Source: Anaerolineales bacterium UBA3082 (GTDB taxonomy: Bacteria > Chloroflexota > Anaerolineae > UBA7937). Taken from it: a DNA stretch of 5,217 bases. Below, in pieces: positions 1-5,022 of this stretch; within the stretch, counting starts at the first letter, position 1, and each line of letters begins with the position of its first letter. The notes under the pieces were generated by a model. It did not search any database. It saw only the letters and a list, made by a program, of their open reading frames with translations, and was not told the origin of the DNA. The position numbers and the translations under genes were made by a program. The stretch spans positions 1-5,217 of the forward strand of contig DFBK01000061.1 of assembly GCA_002366595.1 (NCBI GenBank). Reading direction: 5' to 3'.

Positions 1-1
1 G

Positions 2-664
2 CGGTATCGAGGACAAGGTCTCACCTTCCTAGACCTGATCCAAGAGGGGAACGTAGGGCTTATGCGAGCGGTGGATAAGTTCGACTACCGCCAGGGGAAC
101 AGATTCAGCACCTATGCCACTTGGTGGATTCGTCAGGCTATCACCAGAGCCCTTTCCTACCAGAGTCGCACTATCCGGCTGCCGGTACATGTGGGAGAGC
201 GGTTGCGTCGAGTGAGGCAAGCCTCGGGGCAATTGGAGCGGGAACTAGGTAGGAAACCCGAACTCGAGGAGATAGCCCAACTCCTCGATCTGAGTATGGA
301 ACAGATGGAAAGGGTGCTCAGGGCTCCCACCCACACCATCTCCTTGGAGAAGCCGGTGGGTGAGGATGGAGAGAATCAACTGGGCGAGTTCATAGAGGAT
401 GAGGAGATCCCTCCACCTGCGGATTTGATCCTTGACGAGGAGTTACGTGAGCAACTGCAAGAGGTCCTCTGGAAACTCTCTTCCCGGGAGCGACGGATAA
501 TAGATCTCCGCTTCGGCCTCAGCGACGGGGATCCTCGCACCCTGCAGGAGATAGCCGCGGAGTTCGGCTTGAGCCGCGAACGAATCCGCCAGATCGAAAG
601 GGAGGTCCTAAGAAAACTTCGTCACCCCCACTTCAGCAGGAAATTGAGGGCTTACCTCAACTGA
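2..664 (+). CDS. rpoD: Primary-type RNA polymerase sigma-70 factor (RpoD/SigA-like), 5' end outside the window
   Basis: This is the C-terminal part of a sigma-70 factor, which directs RNA polymerase to -10/-35 promoters. The frame is open from base 2, so the ATG at 62 is an internal Met and not the start; 220 residues are visible. In window numbering, residues 9-50 are region 2 with the core-binding and -10 recognition helix (DLIQEGN, then TYATWWIRQAI at 38-48). Region 3 follows from about residue 57. Residues 127-140 form the region 3.2 finger (LGEFIEDEE). Region 4 ends in the -35-binding helix-turn-helix (LQEIAAEFGLSRERIRQIE, 181-199). The C-terminus RHPHFSRKLRAYLN is typical of primary sigma factors. 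It could be a group 2 paralogue; the missing N-terminal region 1.1 would decide. A cold-shock gene follows after 36 nt on the same strand, with no terminator between. Confidence 0.95.
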   Translation, partial: RYRGQGLTFLDLIQEGNVGLMRAVDKFDYRQGNRFSTYATWWIRQAITRALSYQSRTIRLPVHVGERLRRVRQASGQLERELGRKPELEEIAQLLDLSMEQMERVLRAPTHTISLEKPVGEDGENQLGEFIEDEEIPPPADLILDEELREQLQEVLWKLSSRERRIIDLRFGLSDGDPRTLQEIAAEFGLSRERIRQIEREVLRKLRHPHFSRKLRAYLN

Positions 665-687
665 AGGGTTACATCTTTGATGAAGTA

Positions 688-694
688 AGGAGGT
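688..694 (+). promoter_or_regulatory. Strong Shine-Dalgarno that fixes the cold-shock start
   Basis: AGGAGGT lies 6 nt upstream of the GTG at 701, which is ideal spacing. The in-frame ATG at 713 would be 18 nt away, so GTG is the preferred start. Confidence 0.85.
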
Positions 695-700
695 ATCAGA

Positions 701-943
701 GTGGAAGAGAGGATGAGGGGTCTAGTGAAATGGTTTAACCCGGCGAAAGGGTACGGCTTCATCCAGCGCTCCAACGGCGAAGATGTCTTCGTCCACTTCT
801 CCGAGATTCGGATGGAAGGGTTCAAAACCCTCAATGAAGGGGAAGAGGTGGAATTCACCCTTCAAGAAGCCGACAAAGGCCCCCAGGCAGTGGATGTAGT
901 TAGGCTGCACGCCTACCCCGCCACTATAGGAGACGAGGGTTAG
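701..943 (+). CDS. Cold-shock domain protein (CspA family)
   Basis: This is a small single-domain OB-fold protein that binds single-stranded RNA and DNA, and in its family melts mRNA structure as an RNA chaperone in the cytoplasm. The 80-residue product has the family order: GLVKWFNPAKGYGFI (7-21) containing RNP1 (KGYGFI, 16-21), then RNP2 (VFVHF, 29-33), then FKTLNEGEEVEFTL and the closing strand PQAVDVV. It is about ten residues longer than the usual 66-70, with four extra at the N-terminus and an unstructured-looking tail (HAYPATIGDEG). The GTG start is chosen because a strong ribosome-binding site sits 6 nt upstream. It lies 36 nt after the sigma factor gene and just before an intrinsic terminator, so it is probably the last gene of a sigma-factor operon. 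Not every Csp family member is cold-induced, and no long cold-type 5' leader is visible here. Confidence 0.95.
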   Translation: MEERMRGLVKWFNPAKGYGFIQRSNGEDVFVHFSEIRMEGFKTLNEGEEVEFTLQEADKGPQAVDVVRLHAYPATIGDEG

Positions 944-964
944 ATATACCCTTGACCACAAAAG

Positions 965-999
965 AAGCCCCGAGTTAGCCTCGGGGCTTTCTCTTTCTT
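965..999 (+). terminator. Intrinsic terminator after the cold-shock gene
   Basis: AAGCCCCGAG (965-974) and CTCGGGGCTT (980-989) form a perfect 10-bp stem with a 5-nt loop, followed by a T/C-rich tail (tctctttctt, 990-999). It closes the sigma/cold-shock unit. The tail is interrupted by C residues, so termination may be incomplete. Confidence 0.88.
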
Positions 1000-1026
1000 G
1001 ACTTTCGCCCTGGGCAAAGGTACGAT
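998..1026 (+). promoter_or_regulatory. Sigma-70 promoter of the amidase gene
   Basis: The -35 TTGACT (998-1003, 5/6 consensus) and -10 TACGAT (1021-1026, 4/6) are separated by exactly 17 nt. The expected start point is about 1031-1035, only 1-5 nt before the ATG at 1036. The -35 overlaps the last two bases of the preceding terminator's tail. Confidence 0.65.
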
Positions 1027-1035
1027 GCAGCGGTA

Positions 1036-1734
1036 ATGGGCGAAAGAGCACGTCGAGAGATCTTGCCTGGTCTGGCGGCGGCCTTGGGCCTCATACTCCT
1101 AGCGGCAGCGTTGGTCTTTTTCACCTCCCGACCCCGGGCCCTATCTCCCTCCCCGATGGAGACCCCCATCGCCACTCATTACCCCTCCCCTACCCCTGCT
1201 CCACTCAGGGTCGGCATAGTCTCCGGCCACTGGAAATATGACGGCGGAGCGATGTGCCCCGATGGCACCTTAGAGGTGGATATAAACTACCAGATCGCCA
1301 TCGGGGTGGTGAAACTCCTGAAGGAGAAAGGGTACGAGGTAGATCTCTTAGCCGAGTTCGACCCCCTCCTCGAAGGGTATGAGGCCGACGCCTTGGTCTC
1401 TCTCCATTCCGACTCCTGCATCCCCGGCGTCTCGGGCTTCAAGGCGGCCCGAGCCTGGAACAGTTTCATACCGGAGGTGGAAGATAGGTTGGTAGCCTGC
1501 CTCTATGAAGAGTATGGGAGGGTCACCGGCCTCCACCCCCACCAATGGAGCATCACCCCTGACATGCACGGTTATCACGTATTTGGAGAGGTGGCCCCGG
1601 AAACCCCAGCGGTCATCATAGAGATGGGGTTCATGGCCGATGACGCGGAATTACTAGGCCATCGTCAAGACACGGTAGCCCAAGGGGTTGTGGCCGGGAT
1701 AGAGTGCTTTCTGGAGGGGTCGAAACCCCTGTAA
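1036..1734 (+). CDS. Membrane-anchored N-acetylmuramoyl-L-alanine amidase (Amidase_3-like, zinc-dependent)
   Basis: Amidase_3 enzymes cut the bond between N-acetylmuramic acid and the first L-alanine of the peptidoglycan stem peptide. The 232-residue product has an N-terminal signal anchor (about 11-30, after RARR), a proline/serine/threonine-rich linker (33-56), then one catalytic domain outside the membrane (57-228). The family's metal and catalytic residues are in the right order: H65 in VSGHW, E80 in LEVDIN (aligning with the usual E-K-D-V-N), H124 in SLHSDS, and E196 in IIEMGF. The first motif is divergent (VSGHW, not DPGHGG). Four cysteines (74, 128, 155, 224) lie in the extracytoplasmic domain. 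No cell-wall-binding repeats are present. The ATG is chosen because it keeps the full signal anchor. No Shine-Dalgarno precedes it, and the promoter position suggests a leaderless mRNA. A wall-remodelling or lysis role is inferred from the family. Confidence 0.85.
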   Translation: MGERARREILPGLAAALGLILLAAALVFFTSRPRALSPSPMETPIATHYPSPTPAPLRVGIVSGHWKYDGGAMCPDGTLEVDINYQIAIGVVKLLKEKGYEVDLLAEFDPLLEGYEADALVSLHSDSCIPGVSGFKAARAWNSFIPEVEDRLVACLYEEYGRVTGLHPHQWSITPDMHGYHVFGEVAPETPAVIIEMGFMADDAELLGHRQDTVAQGVVAGIECFLEGSKPL

Positions 1735-1901
1735 CTTCCAAGAAGGGCTTTCTGTGGCCATCAGCGATTCAATCTTCTTCTGGCTCACCAAAACATAGAG
1801 AGAGCGTCGCCCTCTCTTGACTGATGTAGGCCAGGACGGGCTGGCAAGCCTGCCCCAAGGCGTACCAGGCCGGGGTACCGGGGCAGGCTGGCTGAAGTGG
1901 G
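1735..1901. other. Convergent intergenic region with clustered hairpins
   Basis: No gene is visible in this 167-nt gap between two converging genes. It contains three consecutive inverted repeats: AGAGAG/CTCTCT (1799-1804/1812-1817), GCCAG/CTGGC (1830-1834/1841-1845), and the long one at 1847-1889 listed separately. None is followed by a T-tract on either strand. Confidence 0.6.
1847..1889. terminator. Long two-part hairpin between convergent genes, possible bidirectional terminator or RNA 3'-end stabiliser
   Basis: AGCCTGCCCC (1847-1856) and GGGGCAGGCT (1880-1889) form a perfect 10-bp outer stem. Inside it GTACC (1862-1866) and GGTAC (1874-1878) form a second stem with a 7-nt loop. It lies 112 nt after the amidase stop and 12 nt beyond the end of the minus-strand operon. 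There is no U-tract, so this is not a textbook intrinsic terminator. A REP-like dispersed repeat is an alternative. Confidence 0.45.
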
Positions 1902-2621
1902 CTAGGGCCTAAAGGGCAACTTACTCTTCCCCCATAGATAGGCTCCCACCCCCAAAATCGCCGCCTCTCCCAAGGTCAAACCTACCCAGGTTATCGCCGC
2001 ATCGAACCAGAAGGGGAGGGGGAAGAGTTGAATTAGAGTATCCGAGCGGTTGAAAAGCCACGAGTCGCCCGCAAAAAAGGTGCGGTGGAACCCTACGAAG
2101 AAGGTATCAAAGCCAAAAGCGGCGAAGAGCCCCACCAGGCCGAAGAGAAGGAAGGTCAAGAGGCTCCCTTGGAGGATAGAGCCAGGGAGAGCCTTCCTCC
2201 CCTCCGGGTGGAAAAACAGGATAACTGCCGCTCCCACGATTAGACCCCCCAAAACCCCATGGAGAAGAAAGGCACGTCGAGCCAAGACCTTCACATCCAC
2301 AAGATGAACTAACTCTCGCTCATTGAATAGAGGCCCATCCTCATCGGCCAGTTCCCCCAAGTAGGAGATCTCTTCCGGTGAGCGGAGGTAATAGAGCACC
2401 GCTTTGGCTACCTCTCTTCTCTCCTGGTCATCATATCTGGGAGGCAAAGGCCAACTCCCCTTCGAGTACTCGTAGTCGATGTACGAAAGTATCCCTGTCC
2501 CAAAGGGATCCCGAGGGACGGGAAAGGAGGGAGAAAAGAAAAGATATAAGTTACTCAAGAGAAGGAAGAAGGGTATAGAGATGACCAGAACCCATCTAAG
2601 AGTGGGGATCGCTTTCTTCAC
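1902..2621 (-). CDS. TIGR01906/DUF1461 integral membrane protein, probable lipoprotein intramolecular transacylase (Lit-like)
   Basis: This 239-residue protein has four hydrophobic helices (about 9-30, 115-137, 148-170, 205-229). The pattern matches the TIGR01906/DUF1461 family. From memory, studied Firmicutes members (Lit) move an acyl chain within a bacterial lipoprotein's N-terminal lipid-cysteine, giving the lyso form, and depend on two conserved histidines. Candidate equivalents are H106 in LFNERELVHLVDVK and H179 in VGFHRTFFAGDSW. Topology by the positive-inside rule (HPEGRK at 137-142 and the C-terminal GKSK inside) puts both histidines on the outer face, as expected for such an enzyme. 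Other family-like motifs are FNRSDTLIQLFP (190-201) and PFWFDAAI (203-210). The GTG start overlaps the upstream gene's stop (GTGA) and has GGAGGGAGA just before it, so translation is probably coupled. Family membership is fairly sure; the Lit activity in this lineage is inferred. Confidence 0.78.
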   Translation of the reverse strand: MKKAIPTLRWVLVISIPFFLLLSNLYLFFSPSFPVPRDPFGTGILSYIDYEYSKGSWPLPPRYDDQERREVAKAVLYYLRSPEEISYLGELADEDGPLFNERELVHLVDVKVLARRAFLLHGVLGGLIVGAAVILFFHPEGRKALPGSILQGSLLTFLLFGLVGLFAAFGFDTFFVGFHRTFFAGDSWLFNRSDTLIQLFPLPFWFDAAITWVGLTLGEAAILGVGAYLWGKSKLPFRP

Positions 2622-4159
2622 TCTCCCTCCAACATGAAGCGCAGAGCGATGAGGTTTATAAGATGCTCCACCGGCGCCTGGTCATCGGTGAAGACCGGGG
2701 CTCGGCCCTCGTACCGCCGCACGCCTCCCTCCGCCAGGGCTGCCACTTGGCGGAGATGGGGATCGGTGAAGCGAGCCACATTCTCGTAGAACCCCTCCAA
2801 CTCTGTATCTTGATTGGTGCCCACTACTATCGAGTTGGGCACATGGGCGTCGATGATGTAGACCTCAGGGAAGACGGCGGCCATGGTGCTGGCCAAGAGA
2901 TCGACAAGCCGGAAATCACTCTCCGTCCGTGCCACATTGATGGCCACCACCCCTCGGGGGGTGAGGTGCTCCTGAGCCAAAGCGAAGAACTCATAAGTGG
3001 TAAGGTAAAAGGGTATGTAAGGCTGGCGATAGGCGTCGATAGCGATAACGTCGTACTTCTTTTCCGTGCGGGAGAGGAAATACCGTCCATCTTGGGCGAT
3101 GGCTTTCAGGTTCGGCTCATTCATAGCGAAAAAGCGCCGCCCCACCTCGATTATCGAGGGGTCGATCTCCACCCCCTCCATGAGGATAGGACCATATATC
3201 TGGGAGTACTCCTTGGTCACCGTCCCCCCTGCCAGGCCGATGAGGAGCAGACTCTTCACCTCCTGAGGGGAATAATCAGCGTTGAAATAGGGAACCAGAA
3301 GGAAGTAATCCCAAACGCCGTAACTGAGAACTCGATGAGGGTTGTAAAAGGAGTGAAACGCCTGACCCTCATTCAGGGTAAGGAGGAAGTCATCGCCTTC
3401 CTTTAACACCTGGATGTAGTTGTAGGGCGACTCCTCCTCGTAGATCATCCCTTCCGTGGCCTTGATGGGCCCCTTGGGCAGGAGACTCAAAGCCAGGATG
3501 ATGAGAGGTAAGGGGATGTACCACCAGGCGCGCCGACCGGCGACGAGAAAGAGCCCCACCAAAGAAAGGGAGAGCAGAGCCAGGGAGAAGATGAGAAAAG
3601 TGTTTCTGGTGCCAAAGAAGGGGATGAAGACCAAGACCGGCAGAAAAGTGCCCAAGATGCTCCCCAAAGTGGAGAGGGCGTAGATCCCCCCCGCCGTATG
3701 GCCGGTAGAGACTACCGAGGCGGTGTGGAGACGGATGGCGAAGGGAGAGACACAACCGAGGAGGACCACGGGGATTAAGAAGAGGGCCAAGAGCCCTACC
3801 AAGGACCCGATGAAAATATCCACCGAATAATCGATATAGCCTCGCAGAGAGAAGCGAAGGATAGGATGAGCCAGGAAGGGGACGAGCCCGATAGCGAACC
3901 CGGCCCAGGCGGTAATCTGATAGAGGACCCTACGGTGGGGGAACCTATCGGCTAACCGTCCCCCCAGGTAGTAGCCAGCGGCCAAATAGATCATCATCAG
4001 CCCGATGAGGTTGGCCCAGATGACCAGCGAGGTGCCGAAATAGGGGGCCAAAAGCCGAGAGGCGGACATCTCCACCGCCAAAGTGGTCATGCCGCTAGTG
4101 AAAACGAGAAGAAGAAGGAATCTGTCTTTTTTCCTTACAGGATCTCTTGGGAGAGGCAT
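2618..4159 (-). CDS. Fused membrane (MFS-like) / spermidine-synthase-like protein
   Basis: The 513-residue protein has two parts. Residues 13-228 hold about seven hydrophobic helices resembling half of an MFS-type transporter; MEMSASRLLAPYFG-type residues near 30-42 and a GGRLADRFPHRR loop (66-77) are typical. Residues 235-510 form a Rossmann methyltransferase fold of the spermidine synthase type. It contains LNEGQAFHS (262-270), the nucleotide-binding motif LLLIGLAGG (304-312), MEGVEID with E331 as the likely nucleoside ligand (327-333), DGRYFL (357-362), YDVIAIDAY (369-377) and a C-terminal TDDQAPVEHL (491-500). The second aspartate of the aminopropyltransferase D-x-x-D-P motif is replaced by R378, so canonical spermidine synthesis is doubtful. 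The substrate is unknown. The ATG is preceded by weak ribosome-binding matches. It is the first gene of a two-gene operon overlapping the Lit-like gene by 4 nt. Confidence 0.88.
   Translation of the reverse strand: MPLPRDPVRKKDRFLLLLVFTSGMTTLAVEMSASRLLAPYFGTSLVIWANLIGLMMIYLAAGYYLGGRLADRFPHRRVLYQITAWAGFAIGLVPFLAHPILRFSLRGYIDYSVDIFIGSLVGLLALFLIPVVLLGCVSPFAIRLHTASVVSTGHTAGGIYALSTLGSILGTFLPVLVFIPFFGTRNTFLIFSLALLSLSLVGLFLVAGRRAWWYIPLPLIILALSLLPKGPIKATEGMIYEEESPYNYIQVLKEGDDFLLTLNEGQAFHSFYNPHRVLSYGVWDYFLLVPYFNADYSPQEVKSLLLIGLAGGTVTKEYSQIYGPILMEGVEIDPSIIEVGRRFFAMNEPNLKAIAQDGRYFLSRTEKKYDVIAIDAYRQPYIPFYLTTYEFFALAQEHLTPRGVVAINVARTESDFRLVDLLASTMAAVFPEVYIIDAHVPNSIVVGTNQDTELEGFYENVARFTDPHLRQVAALAEGGVRRYEGRAPVFTDDQAPVEHLINLIALRFMLEGE
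2622..2630 (-). promoter_or_regulatory. Ribosome-binding site inside the upstream gene for the Lit-like protein
   Basis: GGAGGGAGA is formed by the last codons of the upstream gene and lies directly before the GTG start. It supports that start and coupled translation. Confidence 0.65.
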
Positions 4160-4179
4160 GGCTCCACACCTACTTTGAG

Positions 4180-4208
4180 ATTATAGCCCATTACCTCGCT
4201 GGCAGCAA
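4180..4208 (-). promoter_or_regulatory. Sigma-70 promoter of the minus-strand operon
   Basis: Read on the minus strand, TTGCTG (4208-4203, only 3/6 of consensus) and a perfect TATAAT (4185-4180) are separated by 17 nt. The expected start near 4173 would leave a leader of about 14 nt containing GTAGGTG as a weak Shine-Dalgarno. Confidence 0.65.
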
Positions 4209-4250
4209 AGCACCCGCCTCATAAACCGCCCCTGGCAAGGGTTTGATCAG

Positions 4251-4279
4251 TTGAAAAGTTGCAAAAACCACGTTACAAT
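4251..4279 (+). promoter_or_regulatory. Near-consensus sigma-70 promoter of the pyrophosphatase gene
   Basis: TTGAAA (4251-4256, 5/6) and TACAAT (4274-4279, 5/6) are spaced by exactly 17 nt. The expected start is about 4286, giving a leader of about 18 nt that holds the GAGGAG ribosome-binding site. It is the best promoter match in the window and fits constitutive, strong expression. Confidence 0.8.
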
Positions 4280-4290
4280 GTAATAGATTT

Positions 4291-4296
4291 GAGGAG
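4291..4296 (+). promoter_or_regulatory. Shine-Dalgarno fixing the pyrophosphatase start
   Basis: GAGGAG lies 7 nt upstream of the ATG at 4304. A longer reading starting at TTG 4259 lies inside the promoter and is rejected. Confidence 0.8.
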
Positions 4297-4303
4297 ACAA
4301 GAG

Positions 4304-4852
4304 ATGAACCTTTGGCGAGAACTTCCCCCCGGCCCCGATCCACCCCGGGTGATAAATGTCATCATCGAGGTGCCCAAGGGCTCCCGAAACAAGTATGAAT
4401 ATGACACAAAGATGGGCTGCATTCAACTCAACCGGGTTCTCTACTCTCCCATCCATTACCCCGGTGACTATGGCCTTATACCCCAAACCCTCTCTGAAGA
4501 CGGCGACCCTCTCGATGTCCTGGTCATGGTTGGAGAGCCCAGTTTTCCGGGTTGCATCATCCAAGCCCGCCCCATCGGGATCTTCAAGATGCTGGATAGT
4601 GAGGAACCGGACCATAAGGTCCTCGCTGTCCCCGCCTCTGACCCCCTTTACCAAGAGTACAAAGAGATCGCCCATATCCCACAACACTTCTTGGCCGAAG
4701 TGGCCCACTTCTTCACCGTATATAAGGATCTGGAGGGAGTACGGGTTAAACCCTTGGGATGGGAAGATAGCAAGTCGGCACGAGAGTGCATCTGCCAAGC
4801 GATGGCTTTGTATCAACAAAAAGGGAAGGGCGTCGAAGGGCAAAGAACCTAA
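4304..4852 (+). CDS. ppa: Inorganic pyrophosphatase, family I (soluble)
   Basis: This cytoplasmic magnesium-dependent enzyme hydrolyses pyrophosphate to phosphate, pulling DNA, RNA, aminoacyl-tRNA and other biosynthetic reactions forward. The 182-residue length is normal for bacterial family I. Aligned by eye to the E. coli enzyme, its active-site residues are all present: E22 in IEVPKG, K30 and E32 in NKYEYD, R44, Y56 in GDYGLI, the metal-binding D66/D68/D71 in the signature DGDPLDV, D98 and D103/K105 after RPIGIFKML, and Y140/K141 in HFFTVYKDLEG. The ATG is chosen because of the Shine-Dalgarno 7 nt upstream and the promoter just before it. It is divergent from the minus-strand membrane operon, with a 144-bp gap between start codons. 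No intrinsic terminator is visible after it. Confidence 0.96.
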   Translation: MNLWRELPPGPDPPRVINVIIEVPKGSRNKYEYDTKMGCIQLNRVLYSPIHYPGDYGLIPQTLSEDGDPLDVLVMVGEPSFPGCIIQARPIGIFKMLDSEEPDHKVLAVPASDPLYQEYKEIAHIPQHFLAEVAHFFTVYKDLEGVRVKPLGWEDSKSARECICQAMALYQQKGKGVEGQRT

Positions 4853-4950
4853 CTCCCTTGTAGATCATACCCCCATTAGCGCGCTATTTACCTTGCTACT
4901 CGATTACTTCAGTAGTGTATTAAATAGTCGGGATTTCCGAGGATAAGAGA
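4853..4950 (+). other. Intergenic stretch between pyrophosphatase and the leader hairpin
   Basis: This A/T-richer stretch holds no gene. It has a perfect palindrome TAGCGCGCTA (4877-4886), a weak CTACT/AGTAG repeat (4896-4900/4911-4915) and TCGG/CCGA (4928-4931/4937-4940). A possible but poor promoter is TTGCTA (4893-4898) with TATTAA (4918-4923) at 19-nt spacing. Confidence 0.4.
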
Positions 4951-5020
4951 GTGCTCACCGAGCCCTGATGTGGTATCCTGGTTTTGTTTCACAAAGCCAA
5001 ACCACCCAGGAGGTGAGCAC
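4951..5020 (+). promoter_or_regulatory. Candidate cis-regulatory leader hairpin covering the ribosome-binding site of the next gene
   Basis: A 70-nt imperfect inverted repeat folds as four stacked stems. P1 is GTGCTCACC/GGTGAGCAC (4951-4959/5012-5020, 9 bp perfect). Next is CCTG/CAGG (4964-4967/5007-5010), then GTGGT/ACCAC (4970-4974/5001-5005). The tip is TGGTTTTG/CAAAGCCA (4979-4986/4992-4999, 8 bp with one G-U) with loop TTTCA. Each internal loop has a single base on the 3' side (5011, 5006, 5000) and 4, 2 and 4 bases on the 5' side. The Shine-Dalgarno AGGAGGT (5008-5014) is paired except for one bulged A. This suggests translational control (thermosensor, protein-binding leader or riboswitch). 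I recognise no known class. Confidence 0.55.
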
Positions 5021-5022
5021 CC

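Noticed and set aside
644..674. Possible promoter for the cold-shock gene (TTGAGG and TTACAT)
   Set aside because: Spacing is 19 nt and the -10 match is poor. Read-through from the sigma gene is simpler.
2663..3406. 247-codon plus-strand open frame opposite the SpeE-like domain
   Set aside because: It lies entirely antisense to a gene with clear family motifs, has no family resemblance and no supporting start signals.
4259..4303. Longer pyrophosphatase reading from a TTG at 4259
   Set aside because: It would place the start inside the promoter and 27 nt before the likely transcription start. The ATG at 4304 has a good Shine-Dalgarno and matches the family N-terminus.
4247..4843. 198-codon minus-strand open frame opposite the pyrophosphatase
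   Set aside because: It is a shadow of a gene with all active-site residues present.
4877..4886. Perfect palindrome TAGCGCGCTA after the pyrophosphatase gene
   Set aside because: It is too short to fold as a terminator (no loop-bearing stem of useful length) and a 10-bp palindrome can occur by chance.
4893..4923. Possible promoter for the coiled-coil gene (TTGCTA and TATTAA)
   Set aside because: Spacing is 19 nt with a weak -10. It is recorded as a possibility within the intergenic entry but is not good enough to call.
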